This document shows, in pieces, positions 32,781 through 45,400 of a DNA stretch of 64,000 nt. The stretch's first letter is position 1. Each line of letters starts with the position of its first letter. The notes beneath the pieces are model-generated. The model ran no database searches, was not told where the DNA came from, and was given only the letters and a program-made list of their open reading frames with translations. This DNA is from Cladopsammia gracilis (taxonomy: Eukaryota > Cnidaria > Anthozoa > Scleractinia > Dendrophylliidae), in assembly GCA_022457155.1 (NCBI GenBank), contig JAJGOT010000204.1:1007501-1071500 (forward strand), given 5' to 3'. Both the position numbers and the translations under genes were made by a program.

Positions 32781-35234
32781 ATAGGCCATTTCCGAGTTAT
32801 GTTATGCCTCGTTATGAAAGCGAGGCTAGGTGCACAACCTTTCATATGGAAATGAGTTTTATTTGCATTTGAATAAAAAATCATTTCCATATGAAAGGTT
32901 GTGCGCCTAGCCTCGCTTTGACAACGAGGCATAACGTAACTCGGAAATGGCCTATTTGCTAAGAAGTTGTTACAGCCATATTTGTGGTTCATAAAAATAA
33001 TAGAATAAAATTGTTTTATACGTAGTTGTTTCACTTCCACCAATTGACTGTTTGTCAATTTTTTGACTTAACAAACGCTTTTCGAGTTTCAGGAATGAGG
33101 GAAATGGCGTTTCAGAGGGAAACATCGGAAAATTTTCTGAGGAGGCATGAACCCGGACTCCCCTTTAAGAAATTCCTGGATCCACCCCTGCTATAAGCAT
33201 TTCGTGCTTAAGAAAGGTACTTCGTTTTAATTTGGGGCAGATTTGACCAAAATCCCCATGACATTAAAATAAGTTCCTATTAAAAAGTTAAAGCTCATAT
33301 CAAAGAATTGAAAGCGAAATGTTTTGTAATACGGCTGGGTGTTTTTACGAGTTAGTTTTCATTAGTTTGTGCCTCTAGGCGTTGCATATTTTCAACTAAC
33401 TATAAATTAACCACTCTTTTTCTTTTCTTAATATATCCAAGCATGAGTGTCAAAAGTAATTTCACGGCTATTGCTTTGGTTTGGATAAATAATCTCGCGC
33501 CACTTTCGAATTCTCAACCACTCAGAAGCAAAAACAAAACCAATCACGTGCACAAATTACTCGCACGCATTTCGCGCGCTTGGCGCCGGCTACATGTATT
33601 TGCTTTGAGTTCTGATTGGTTCATTGGATCATCTGCCTCTGCTGTAATTGGCCAGAGTAATTTCTTTGGTTTGGGTTTTTACAACACTTAATTGAAAACT
33701 ACTCAATATATTATATGTACTTACAAAAACTTTTTGAAAGGAATATGTTTTACAATATACTTGAGTGTAGACTTCCAGTCCTTCTGTTCAGCGAGTGCTG
33801 TCATATCATCTTCGCTGATACAATTCAGCTTTGCTCGAACATCAGTTGGGTAACAGGCTGAAACATGTAAAAACAAACCAAACAAATTTAACCGCGGTCA
33901 AACTAGAGAAATTTGCAAAAGTTAAGCAAAGTACTTAAAAGTTAAGGTTGTCATTTTCACTGTTTAAAGTTTAATATATTGCCAATACACTGTTAATTTA
34001 CCAAATGTTTTGAGAGTTTATCAAAAAAGTTCTAAGCGTTTAAAAACTGTGAACTGCAGAATTGTTGGCGCCATTTTCCAACATAATTTTGATCAGACAC
34101 TAAGAGTTTTGGTCAGTTTTCAACGGAAAAAAGCTCATCATTTTGAGAAAAATTAAACGACAGTAACGTCAACTAATTTTTTTAATACATCCTTGCCCGT
34201 ATTTCCATTTAATATTAAATAAAATCGCACTAAATGAAACGAAAAATGCCTCGGACGTTTGACCGCGGTGGACAAACAAATAAACGACAATTTGCATAAC
34301 GAGCTTGTGGTCCAACTTCGTACCCAGGGCTTCTCCGCTTTCAAAATGGCGCCAGCTATTTTGAAAGCGGAGAATGGAGTTGCTTAGTTATCATCAGTCC
34401 TGGGACCGTTAAAGATTAACTCAAAATACCGGCATCATTATAAAAGAACACCGATTGGCGAACATACTCATCTCGCAGAACATATCCTTATATAGCTAAA
34501 CATAAAGATTCCGCAGAAGCTTCTCAGTACATCAGATAAAACAGTGGCGGATCCAGGGGGAGGGTCGGGGGGGGGAGGGTCGGGGGGGGGGTCCGGACCC
34601 CCCTTATCAGACCTGTGTTTCCCATGTGGTTCATAAAAATAATAGAATAAAATTGTTTTACACACGTAGTTGTTTCACTTCAACCAATTGACTGATTGTC
34701 AAGTTTTTGGCTTAACAAACGCTTTTCGACTCTCAGGAATGCCGGGAATGGCGTTTTAGAGGGTATAATCTGAAAAATTTTCCTGGGAACGTGCACCCGG
34801 ACCCCCCCCCCCCCCCCCCCCCCCCCGCCCACTCAGAAATTTCTGGATCCGCCCCTGTAAAACATATACTCATGAGTAATCATGTTTGGAGGGAGAGGGA
34901 GGACCTACTTGTTTACTAGCTATCGGAGGGGTTTTTGTGTCTCATTTTAGGGCCCCTAGTAGCGCACAAGGACGAAACAGCTGTACATGGCTGTCACTGC
35001 CAGGGTGATATGGCCGCGCGCATGCGTAAGGTATTGGCCATAACGCAGAAATGTGTCGTGTGACCCATTGCTTTCAGATGGCTCTTTATACACTTGGCAT
35101 ATCGTTTTCAGACCTAGCTAGCTATATAGTGTGCATGTTATTCAAATAAAAAATATCATTTTTCAGTACTCACCCATTTCTTGAGCCAATATCATCAAAC
35201 ATATCACAAGAATTAACCCCCGCTTAGCTTCCAT
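31927..35234 (-). CDS. Gene D: secreted protein with two-Cys domain and Glu/Asn-rich acidic tail
   Basis: Three exons, about 153 residues. Exon 1 (35234-35174) begins directly after TCCTAAAACAG and encodes the signal peptide MEAKRGLILVICLMILAQEM; phase 1. Exon 2 (33857-33725) reads CYPTDVRAKLNCISEDDMTA and KSTLKYIVKHIPFKKF and ends at the perfect donor GTAAGT. Exon 3 ends at TAG (31927) and encodes NPIDVLLDILSVLEGG, then about 60 residues rich in Glu, Asn, Lys and Ser, closing INGPDEW. The exon 2/3 junction is uncertain: the CAG acceptor at 32209-32211 is out of phase, whereas AAAAG/C at 32194 is in phase and gives KKFFKNPIDV. No known family recognised. Acidic secreted proteins of this kind bind calcium or mineral in some animals, but that is speculation here. 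Confidence 0.7.
32640..32779 (+). mobile_element. Retroelement 3' tail ending in (ATT)n
   Basis: GTGTGAAATAAAGTTATTATT with about ten ATT units resembles the tail of the SINE at 20266-20632 and of LINEs. No coding part remains that I can identify. Confidence 0.45.
32780..32956. mobile_element. Hairpin MITE AATAGGCCATTTCCGAGTTA
   Basis: About 75-bp near-perfect arms: AATAGGCCATTTCCGAGTTA...CATATGGAAATGA mirrored by TCATTTCCATATG...TAACTCGGAAATGGCCTATT. Confidence 0.85.
32977..33190 (+). repeat. Copy of the 34626-34857 repeat
   Basis: GTGGTTCATAAAAATAATAG through CTTAACAAACGCTTTTCGA and GGATCCACCCCTG matches 34626-34857 over about 210 bp. Confidence 0.7.
33450..33708. mobile_element. MITE family 1, copy b
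   Basis: Contains GAGTGTCAAAAGTAATTTC, TCTGATTGGTTCATTGGATC and ends CACTTAATTGAAAACTACTC. It lies immediately 3' of gene D exon 2 on the - strand. Confidence 0.6.
33725..33857 (-). CDS. Gene D exon 2 (two-Cys domain)
   Basis: Acceptor ACATGTTTCAG, phase 1; 43 codons; donor TTTTT/GTAAGT. The two cysteines are 10 residues apart. Confidence 0.7.
34543..34857. mobile_element. MITE with CAGTGGCGGATCCAGG / CTGGATCCGCCCCTG ends
   Basis: The terminal repeats enclose G/C homopolymers and the 34626-34800 body. Such ends are common to hAT-like non-autonomous elements in animals. It sits in gene D intron 1. Confidence 0.7.
35174..35234 (-). CDS. Gene D exon 1 (signal peptide)
   Basis: ATG preceded by a CAG acceptor; 20 codons plus one base; donor GTGAGT. 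A donor GTTTCAAAG/GTAAGT near 37467 on the - strand could belong to its 5' non-coding exon. Confidence 0.7.
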
Positions 35235-35239
35235 CTGTT

Positions 35240-38080
35240 TTAGGATAATAACATCATGAAATTCTTATATTTATAATTTATTTAAGACGTTCTACGTTAA
35301 AACATCCCCCGGACCCTCCGAGCCTTTGCTTAGTCGATGTGCCCAGTGGATAGCGAGAATTAATTTGGCATGCGCGGTTGGCAGAAGTTTAAACAAATTG
35401 CCTGAATTCCATGTTTGGAGTTGCATAGAAACTGCGAGCAGCCTCTTATTCGTCTTTTAGTTAGTCGAGCGCCGAAGCCGCGAGGAACGAGGGCATCAGC
35501 CCGAGGAAAACTAAACTAGAATCCGGTTCGTTTCTGCGCGCGAGCCAGAGCGTCATAATTAATATCGGAAATATTTCATCATATGTACGTGTTGTCCTCA
35601 AAAACGGTGTCTTCGATTTCTCAAATGTGGTTTCTATCCCCTTCTAAAGTCCGGGTTAAGTTTGTCGATCTTACGGTGGGGTATATCTGTCTACAAAACA
35701 AATCATAACTTTTAATTTTGAAACGGAGCCAAATTTAAAAACATCCGACATCGTTTTGCGATCCAACTATCACAGGACATTTATGTCAAAGTTCAACCCA
35801 ACTGTTAATTAAAGGCTCCTGTGTACCAACTCGTGAATACGAAATGCTAACGGTAACGCAATATTGCGGGATTTTTTTGGAAATTAAATGTAACGACTTG
35901 TGACGAACGCAAACAAAAAAAAACAGTAATTTTCAGTTCGAAAAAAGAAAAGCTAAAAAGTCCTTCGGCTCCCTCTGGCTCTATTGTCCCATCATTTACC
36001 CCCCACACTACCTAGGATTTGGTTAATTACCAAGGCCAAATTTTGTTATTTCAACGTAAATATGCTAAAAAAAATTACATCTGAGTGATGGATCGAGCGA
36101 GCGAGCGAGCTAGCGAGTGAGTGAATTAGTCACCGTTACCGATAACCCGTCCATTACGCTTGCGCGTATTCACGGGTTAAAAAAGGAGCGCGTAAACGAA
36201 GCAGATTTAAGCTTTAAAGTGAATCTGAATTCTTTCTTGAATATTTCTTACAGAGGTTTCTTTTTTGAAATTCATAAAGACAATGAGCGATTCTAATAGA
36301 AAATGTGTAAGTTGTTGGGGTTGCATATTTTCTCTCGAATGCGAATGCGAGCGCATAAAATCACAAAAAGTAAAGATCGTCAAACCATTTATACTGATAC
36401 CTTAACTGTCCCCTTAGGATAGGACCTTACAATTCAGTTGAATAAACCAACAATTTAATCGGTACAGTTGTCCCTTTCACCTTTCAGGACATATAAATGT
36501 AGATTGATCTTTTCTTCTCGTGTTTTTGGCGGAGCTACTTTAGGCATCAGAGGCGAGGAAACCGCCGCTAACGAAGTATGGTTGAGTAAACTTTGGCGCC
36601 AAAAAAGTGGGCAAAAGTTATTATTTTGCAGGCATAAAATTGTGTTCGCACAAAAGATATCCACCTGCCAATGAGCTTGTGGACGTTTTTGTTTCTAATG
36701 AGGTGTGACCCGCCTTACTTTAAACATAATGCGACACCAGTTGCATTTTACCAAAGAAACACTACAAAATATTAAATTTCCTTCAAGTATGACATGAATC
36801 GTGTAATAAAACAAAATTAAAGTTCAACTCATTAGTACATTCTAAAATATTGCCAACTCGATCTGTCATCATTTCATCAAGAAGAACATAAAACAAAAAC
36901 ATAATTATCCTAATAAGTTATACAATTGCGCCTTCCAATTATATTACAACGTCGCGTTTAAATGTGTTTGCAAAACATTCTTTTAGACATCGTAAGATTT
37001 TAGAGTTCACAAAAATCGTAACCGAGTACCTACACCTTAAATCGGCTAAAACGACTCTGTTTTCTATCATTGCTCGAAGAATGTTAGGCAATTGCATCCA
37101 TTCTGTTAAATGGAGTTGTAATAAATTTTACTGAGTGGCATGCATACTCCACGTAATCATAAACTCGCTACTTTTGGCAAAACAACTGTTCATTTCTTGG
37201 ACTAAGAGCAGTTGTTATATTGTCCAGTCAATGAACTCCTGTTGTGTGTTTCTGAGCCAAAAGGTTTGATTTAACCACAAAAATACGAGTAGACTAAACA
37301 GATCTTAGCAAAACAATAAACATCGTGTTTTGTCTTTTGCTCTACAAGCCATTCAAATAATTTCCCAAATTAATTTCTTGAAAATGCTATTTTTTGTTCA
37401 TCGTCTTGCAAAAAATAATGTTTCAATTTGAAAATGGCCAAAGTAATTTTTCTTGGACTTAACTTACCTTTGAAACGACAGCGTGTCCGTCAAGGTCGAC
37501 AATGAAGCGTTACAAAAGTCTCGAGCAATTATCCCTTCCATGCAAGCATCGTTTTATAATTAATGTAATATGTTCTTGTGTCACCTACCTGTTATTTGAC
37601 AAACATGTAATTAAATTACTTGGTCAACTGGTCGTCGAACAAAAGAATGAACTGCTTCGCTTTCAATATAAATCACAGTGAAAATCATTTTCATCACTCT
37701 AAAAGCCTGAAACATTTTTTAGTTGTTACTAAACTGTCTTTGTAATAGAAATAAATAAGAAAATAACAAAAAAGGTAGGCTTCGATTAATTAGACTTGGA
37801 GATGATATGCGACACTGACAACTAGCCTATTTAGGTTAGAAGCCGTCAATGCTGATATCGATTTACTGTACGGTTACAGACACATTTCACTTTACTGCGT
37901 TTTTTTTACACGACTTGTCACGGATCTTTACATGACATTTTTATTGTTTCAGTGTTGACATTTAGAAGTAAACTCCAGCCATCGGAAACACCCCTTCCCC
38001 GCGAAGGAGTTCAGCGTTAATCGGTCTTTAACCCGCGGCTGTACCAAGACTTTTGTTTTTTGCCGTTACAGTATGCGATT
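35240..38080. other. Non-coding stretch upstream of gene D
   Basis: No coding exon found. A (GAGC)n run lies near 36096-36118. The - strand donor GTTTCAAAG/GTAAGT at about 37467 is a candidate 5' UTR exon end for gene D. Confidence 0.35.
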
Positions 38081-38082
38081 TC

Positions 38083-38270
38083 AGCGGCGGATCCAGGATT
38101 TTGAAATGGGAGGGTGAAATTTTAAATGCAATAGAACCAAAGCCTGGTTGAGGAGGTGTTTGAGGTCAGTGCATCAGAAAGAAAGGGTCTCAGAAAAGTG
38201 GGGGGGGGGGGGGGGTGAAAATTCACCCATTTCACCCCCCCCCCCCCCCCCCCCTTGGATCCGCCCCTGG
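38083..38270. mobile_element. MITE with CAGCGGCGGATCCAGG / TGGATCCGCCCCTG ends
   Basis: Same terminal family as 34543-34857, with an interior of G- and C-homopolymer tracts that mirror each other. Confidence 0.7.
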
Positions 38271-38639
38271 ATTTACTTGATAAAACTTGCTAGATCTGCA
38301 AACGGGTTGGGAAAGTCGCATAATTTGGTCAGAAAAGGGGAAAGGGTTTTCACTGGGGAAGACCGTAAATTTTGAGGGGTAGACACCCGACAACCCGAGT
38401 GCAGTGGAAGTTATATTCATAATCATATGGATTGTAAACTGTCGGTTGCTGGTATTGTCTGGCTGTTGCTGTCATTGGACAGCCATTATGTTATTAGCTG
38501 TTGAGAGTTACTGGAGAGTCGAGTCAGTGATTGGTGCGTGTCGATCCGCGTCATTGTTAGTGTAATTTTCGTCGGTCTATTGTTGGTCAAATTTGACGGT
38601 GGCTTCAGCCTATTGTTTGTCTGTTCTACTGATGTCGTT

Positions 38640-38990
38640 TATAAGTCGATTGTAAGCCTCATTTTACAAGTCCGCGTTTCACAAGTCCTCGTGTCACTGG
38701 TCCTCGTTTTATAAGTCCGCGTTTGTCATACTGTAAACCGATACTGGACTGGACTGGACTTGTAAAACGGCGAGGACTAGTAAAACACGGACTTGTAGAA
38801 CGAAGACTTGTAAAACGTGGACTTGCACGACGCGAACCAGTAAAATGCGTTGATATTTCTCTTCATTAAAACAATCATCTATATAAAGAACTTCTCTACT
38901 GATCTAATAATCAAAAGCACCAAAACGAAATATTAACGCATTGCACTATTCCGCGTTACTAGTCCTCGCTTTACACGAGTCGTTTTACAA
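38640..38990. repeat. Array of GGACTTGTAAAACG-type 14-16-mers in both orientations
   Basis: 38757-38850 holds about six degenerate direct copies of ACTTGTAAAACG(C/G)GG; 38655-38725 and 38955-38990 hold inverted ones (CGTTTTACAAGTCC-like). The whole folds back on itself. Confidence 0.65.
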
Positions 38991-39457
38991 GTCAGCCATA
39001 TTTTTAAAATTTTATTGCCGTCGCAAACATCTAACCATCCCTTCGAGGAACGCGCGAAACTAGAGTCAGACAATCATTCGCTTTGAACACTTCTGACAGG
39101 TACCCGCAGCTAGCGTTTCAAGTTTTTAACCTGATAATCAGTTCAATTGTAAAACTGAGCCAGAATCTGACACTGTACATGTGCCAGCAGTGTACTGCCC
39201 ACGTGACCTGCCACACACTTCTCTGACTTAAGTACTAGCCGCAACTTTTTGCTTTATTTTTTTATTATTTTCTCATAGCAGATTCGCTTTAGTTAATTTT
39301 ATTGGACAGTATGATTATGATTAGAAAAAGGGCTAGTGGGACATTTTCGCGAACTTTCCCTTTTCTTTAATTTGGCGCCGGTTGCATGCATTTAGTTCAG
39401 TCACTTCGAGTGATTCGATGCGTTGTTTTAAATTTCGGTTTGTTAGAGAAGTTTGAG

Positions 39458-39857
39458 TGTCGTAAAACTGTTAATTACTCTGGCCAATCACAACAGACGC
39501 AGACAATCCAATGAATCAATCATCGTCTAGAATGCTACGACACATCCGGGACTTTTATTGAACTGTTGAAGCTAAGTTTGAAAACTAATTAGGAAAACAT
39601 GCGTCAGACAGCAGAGAAAATGGCCTGAAAAGGTCGAGAAAAAGGTTTACGTTTTGCTCGTTTACTCATAAACTACTATTTATAGACTTCTATGCGGCTT
39701 TTATGGAAGAAAGATCAATTAAACCTGTGTGAAGTGAATACATGCAGCCTAGCTACGCAAATTACATGATTGGTTTTCTTTCTGATTGCCGGTTAAGAAA
39801 CTGGCCATGCCGTGAGATTTTTCAGCTAATCACAAAGCATAGCAATGCAAAACTAAA
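39458..39857. mobile_element. MITE family 1, copy c, interrupted
   Basis: The left part GAGTGTCGTAAAACTG...CCAATGAATCAATCA and right part GATTGGTTTTCTTTCTGATT...AGCAATGCAAAACTAAAGCAAT are separated by about 200 unrelated bases; the right end runs into the next MITE. Confidence 0.5.
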
Positions 39858-40107
39858 GCAATCCTCGGTAGGAAAAAAGATGGCGACTGGTACATTTACC
39901 CATGCTTAGCGCACAAAAACCTTAACAACGTTAATAAAAATGTAACGAAAAGTTGTAAAATCTTCAAACCTAGTCTACACATTGTCCTTAGTACTGGAAC
40001 AAATATTGCAAAAATTTGGCTTTCTTTGTGCCTTATGTGCTGTGTTAGGTCCGCAAGGTATTGTGGTAAAATGAACAGCCGTCATCTTTTTTCCTACGGT
40101 GGATTGC
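39858..40107. mobile_element. MITE family 3, copy a (GTAGGAAAAAAGATGGCG ends)
   Basis: GCAATCCTCGGTAGGAAAAA and TTTTTCCTACGGTGGATTGC are inverse ends. The body matches 47815-48066 in reverse orientation. Confidence 0.8.
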
Positions 40108-40402
40108 GAAATTACTTTCCAATCGACAATCAACTGAAAAACGCTCCATGGTTCGCCATAAGTAATTACTTGGGTTTTTAACAGAGATGGCATGTTTCGA
40201 ACTCAAACATCTGGAATGGATTTAGTTGTTAAACCAATTAGCGCCCTTTCCCCCTGTATTTTTGGCTGAGTGCCGTACTGAGACCGACAAAGGTTCAACA
40301 GCGCAAATAGTAAATTAACATTATCCGTGGAAATCGATATCAACGTGACTTTTTGCGAACACGTTTGGTTCACTAACTGAATAAAAATAATAAAGCATGA
40401 GG

Positions 40403-40533
40403 CAGCCTAGTCCCTAGGCGTTATCTCTTGCCCCGTTGTCCGCGCGAAGTCTGGGACGGGGTGGGCTTCGGTGACGTCACGGCTCAAAGTAGGGTCCAGG
40501 TTTAACCGAGCCGAGAACGCCTAGGGACTAGTC
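40403..40533. mobile_element. Short MITE CCTAGTCCCTAGGCGTT
   Basis: GCCTAGTCCCTAGGCGTT at the left is mirrored by AACGCCTAGGGACTAGTC at the right; GC-rich inside. Confidence 0.75.
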
Positions 40534-41169
40534 TGAGTGTCAAGTGTGCCCCTTTTAGCAAAATACAAATCGAACATCTTGTCGCTGATGCTATATTACA
40601 AAAATAAATCACCATCTGGCAAAGTTTATGCATGCATCCCTCGCTTGCACTTTTACTGCTCTTCAAGGAATTTGGAGTGGTTGTAAAGTAAATTGCCGTC
40701 AAGAGGCTGAAAAGTCTTCTTTCTAGCTAAAGTTAGGCGTTGCACATATGTTTCAGTGAAATTCACTATAAAGCACTCATTTCAGAAAGCTGACATGAAC
40801 ACTGGGATGTCAATCGAGATATATTTGTCATGGACGTCATAATTTTACTCTTGTGGTGAATCTGATTTCTTTTCAATTTAACTGATTTGGAATTCCAGGA
40901 CGTTTATGTATTTACGTCTTTGCGTGTATGCTTATTACTTTCTGCACAATTTTCTTAACCCTTTTCACTCCCAGGGTCAATTATGGAGACATGTAGGACA
41001 GTTCTAATTTTTTAACCTGTCGACCAAATCCTATGGTGTATGCGACCATTCAAACTGAAATCTCTTCAGAAGCACTTTTTCACGGTACCATTTATTTTCC
41101 AATATTTTACAAAATGAAATTTGGGATTTTTCTTGAATTTTGATTATTGACACTCATGGGAGTTAATTA

Positions 41170-41359
41170 ACAAATAGATTCCATTTGGCCGTGTGTCTGT
41201 TCAGTTATACATCACAGATGACGTCAAAATGTGGGAAGAACAAAAAAGTGGCACACGAGCTGCAGGCGAGTGTGTCACTGATGTTCTTTAATACCACATT
41301 TTGACGTCATCTGTGATCTATAACTGAACAGACACACGGCAAAATGGAATCTATTTGTT
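41170..41359. mobile_element. MITE with ACAAATAGATTCCATTT termini
   Basis: About 70-bp arms: ACAAATAGATTCCATTTGGC, GTGTGTCTGTTCAGTTAT and GATGACGTCAAAATGTGG mirrored on the right. Confidence 0.8.
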
Positions 41360-42013
41360 CTATACAATGAACAGAAAAAAAAAACGAACTTGCCTCGTAG
41401 CGCTCGACTGTACTGCATGTTCGAAGATTTGTCCCAGTTTAGGTATTTTTCAAGTCGCCAAGAACACTTTTCGTCTTGGTTTCTTCTTTTTCTTGCTCGT
41501 GAACAGCTCCTGGTAAACATTTTTCGCGGCATTTACTTGCTCAATCCAGAATAATCTCGCAAACATTTTCAAAACTGTGCGCCACGTTGGACAAAACAAA
41601 GCAAACAATTTTTTCTATGACCTCAGCCGTGCGACTGTACTTTGATAGATCATAGGCAACGACCAATCACAGAGCGCGTAGTATTCAGTTCTTTGTATAA
41701 AGGGTTATAGTTAATGTCATTTCCGAGGGGTAGGAGAGGTGGGCGGCTCAGGTGGATTCACACTCCTAGAATAGGGACGGAAGAGTTCAAACAATAAAAC
41801 CGCAGGGGATGGTATAGATAATTTTGGGCTATTACAAATGAGAACGCTTTGTGTAAAAACAGGTTCCACTGATTCTGGATTCAACTGAGATTACAACTTC
41901 AGTTTCCCCTATTAACGTCAACGCAGAAATCACTATCTATTAGACAAATTAGTTCATCTTTATTTATCACACGGGGTTGCGTACTATTATTAAATAAACG
42001 TGACATATGATAA

Positions 42014-42297
42014 AATAAAAGCGCGGTTATCAGTTGATTGTCTTAAAACTAAAACCAAATTAATCATCTAGCCAATCACAATAGAGGCAGTCATTCCAAT
42101 GAATCAATCAGAACTCGAAGCAAATACATGTATACGGCGCTAAGCGCGGGAAAACGTGTGCGAGCAAGTCACGATTGGTTTTACTTCTGATTGGTTGAGA
42201 ACGTGGCGCGAAATTTTTTAGCCAATTGCAAAGCGTAGCTATTCAAAATCAAAGCAATCACGAATTACGTTCGACACTCAATTGAAAACCGCTCTAT
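42014..42297. mobile_element. MITE family 1, copy d
   Basis: Contains CAATCAGAACTCGAAGCAAA, GCGCGGGAAAACGTG, GATTGGTTGAGAA and ends GACACTCAATTGAAAACCGC TCTATA. The LTR retrotransposon inserted into its last bases. Confidence 0.75.
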
Positions 42298-42301
42298 ATA
42301 G

Positions 42302-42454
42302 TGTCATGAGAAATTAGCATATAGCCAATGCGCATGTGCGCATGTAGTTTTACGGACCTCGTGCTTTTGTGTTGTTGCTCCGGTTTCATGTTGTAGTTTC
42401 GCTAAATGCAGAAACGAATTCAAGATTAAAGTTTGTTTGTTTATTACCATGACA
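42302..42454 (+). repeat. 5' LTR
   Basis: 153 bp, TGTCA...TGACA ends, one difference (AAATTAGC versus AAACTAGC) from the 3' LTR. Very short for an LTR. Confidence 0.95.
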
Positions 42455-42466
42455 TGGTGGCAGCGG
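42455..42466 (+). promoter_or_regulatory. Primer-binding site
   Basis: TGGTGGCAGCGG directly abuts the LTR and is complementary to a tRNA 3' end ending in CCA; the tRNA was not identified. Confidence 0.75.
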
Positions 42467-42485
42467 TAAAAACGACAGCTAAACG

Positions 42486-45400
42486 ATGTTGAAGCTTGAT
42501 CCACCGGAAAAGCTCGACTTTTCAAAGCCGCAAGAGTGGCCAAACTGGAAGCAGCGTTTCGATCGCTTTAGATGTGCGACGAAGCTAAACAAAGAAGACG
42601 AGGAACTTCAAATCAATGCTCTGATCTATACAATGGGCAAGGAGGCAGAACACATATTTAACGCATTTACGTTCGCAGAAGGTGATGAGAAGAAATACGA
42701 CGTGGTGTTAGGCAAATTCGAGGAACATTTCGTGCCAAAGCGAAATATTATCCACGAGCGAGCATGTTTTCATCGACGAGTGCAGAAGGATGGAGAAACT
42801 GTTGAAGCCTTTATTCGAAACCTCTACGAACTAGCGGAACATTGTGAATTTGGTCTACAGAGGGACGAACAAATTCGAGACAGGATAGTGATTGGAATTT
42901 TGGACAAATCACTCTCGCAAAAGCTGCAGATGAAATCCGATCTGAACCTTGACACGGCTATACAAATGGCGCGTCAATCAGAGCAGGTAAAAGTTCAAGT
43001 CGCAGACCAAGTAGACAACAAACACCTTGGAGAAGTAAATCGAAAGAATTGGAGGCCGAACGCAAATAGAAGACAAGGTCCTACTCAGCGTGGCAGGAAT
43101 TTTAGGCGACCTGGAGCTCCTTCGATTCAGCTATGTTCTAGATGCAACCGTGCTCATAAGCCTGACGAGACATGCCCGGCGACAGGAGCCAAATGTTCTA
43201 AATGCAAGAAAAAGGGACATTTTGCTGTAGTTTGCCGTTCGAAGGTGGGAGAGGTAACACATACTCCCCAAGAAACTAGCCAGCATTTCTTTCTTGGAGC
43301 TATTAAATCGGGTGACAGTGGCGAAGAACCATGGAGCGTCATGTTACACATCAACAAGAAGCCTGTGCAGTTCAAAATTGACACTGGAGCTGATATCTCC
43401 GTGATGTCAGAGTCAACATATCAAGCTCTTCCACAGTGCCCTGAGCTTAAACCTTCGACTGCGATCTTATCCAGCCCAGGAGGAAAGCTTAACTGTAAAG
43501 GCCAGTTTACTGCTAACATCGCTTTAAATAAGAACACTTACAGTCAAGATATTTACGTAATCGAAGGTCCATGTGTAAACAATCTTCTTAGTCGACAAGC
43601 AGCATGTCGGATGGGTTTAGTCCAACGCGTCAATGAAACCACCGCAGATGTTTACGGAGACATTGGTCTCATGGACTGTGATGTAGCAAAAATTGAGTTA
43701 TCAGATGATGCACAGCCTTATTGTATTAATGCAGCGAGGAAAATTCCCTTTCCACTTCTTCCCAAAGTAAAAGAGGAACTTACACGCATGCTTGAAGCTG
43801 GAATTATTGAAGAAGTCACAGAACCGACGGATTGGTGTGCTCCTATGGTTCCAGTTGTGAAACCCAATGGCAAAATCAGAATTTGCGTTGACCTGAGGAA
43901 GCTAAATGAAGCTGTCAAGCGAGAGAGATACATTCTCCCTACCTTGGAAGATGTAGCCCCAAAATTAGCTGGAGCAAAAGTATTCTCTAAGTTAGATGCA
44001 TCAAGTGGTTATTGGCAGATACCCTTGCACCCTGACAGCACAAGGCTCACAACGTTCATAACTCCAATGGGTCGCTTCTGTTTCCGCCGCCTGCCATTTG
44101 GGATAACCTCAGCACCTGAAATATTTCAGCACAGAATGACAAGTCTACTTAAAGACCAAGAAGGCACAGCAGCTATTCAAGATGATATCATAGTCTATGG
44201 GAGAAGTGTAGCAGAACATGACAAGAGACTGCAGGAAGTATTCGAGACCATTGCCAAGTCAGGTCTGAAGCTCAATGAAAAGAAATGTGAAATCCGCAAG
44301 CCCAAAATCTGCTACTTTGGAAGTGTTATCAGTGAGCAAGGAGTCAGCCCAGATCCAGATAAAGTAAGAGCAATTCAGGAACTTCCACCACCACAGAATG
44401 TATCCCAATTGCGACAAGTGCTGGGCATGATCAATTACCTTGGCAGGTTCCTTCCAAATTTATCAACAGTGATAAGTCCAATGAGTGAGTTGCTGAAATT
44501 AGATACTGCCTGGACTTGGTCCCATAGGCAACAACAACAAGCCTTTGAGAAAGTTAAGGCCATGGTGACCACGACACCAGTATTAGACTTCTATGATGTC
44601 AACAAACCTACCGTAGTCAGCGCAGATGCCAGCAGCTACGGCTTAGGTGGTGTCCTTCTTCAGAAACACGGTGATCAACTACGCCCTGTAGCATTTGCCT
44701 CACGCACGATGACAGATGCTGAAAGAAGATATGCACAAATTGAAAAGGAATGCTTGGCATCAGTGTGGGCCTGTGAAAAGTTCTCGCGCTATCTTTGTGG
44801 TCTGGAGTCATTCAGGTTGTTGACGGATCACAAGCCACTCGTACCCCTGTTCAACCGCCAAGACCTGGATAAAGTACCTTTACGATGCCAACGTCTTCTC
44901 ATGCGTATGATGAGATTCAAACCTAAGGCAGAACACGTGCCAGGAAAGGAACTCGTTGTTGCTGATACCCTCTCCAGAAACCCGCTTGTAAATGTCGCGG
45001 AGGCATCAGACTCAGAAGATGATGTCAAAGCTTACGTTGATGCAGCTGAGATGTCACAACCAGTATCACTTGAGAAACTGGAGCAGATCAAGCAAGCTAC
45101 ACTGTCTGACCCACAGCTCAGTCTTGTACTGAATTACACAATTAATGGATGGCCAAAGTATGCAAAGGATGTTCCAGAACAGGTTCGTCAGTACTACACA
45201 GTTCGTGGTGACTTGTCTGTAGTAAATGGCAAAATCATCTATTGCAACCGAATTGTTGTACCTCCAGCTCTACGTTCAGAAGTCTTGGACCGTATCCATG
45301 ATGGTCACCAGGGCGTGGCTAAGTCCCGTGAAAGAGCCAACATGGCTGTGTGGTGGCCAGGCATTAGCCATGACATTCAAAACAAAGTGTCCACATGCAC

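Noticed and set aside
38640..38990. CRISPR array
   Set aside because: Repeats are degenerate, lack unique regular spacers and occur in both orientations in a eukaryotic genome.
41275..41532. Lys/Arg-rich minus-strand ORF
   Set aside because: It overlaps the MITE at 41170-41359 and has no signal peptide, domain or splice support.
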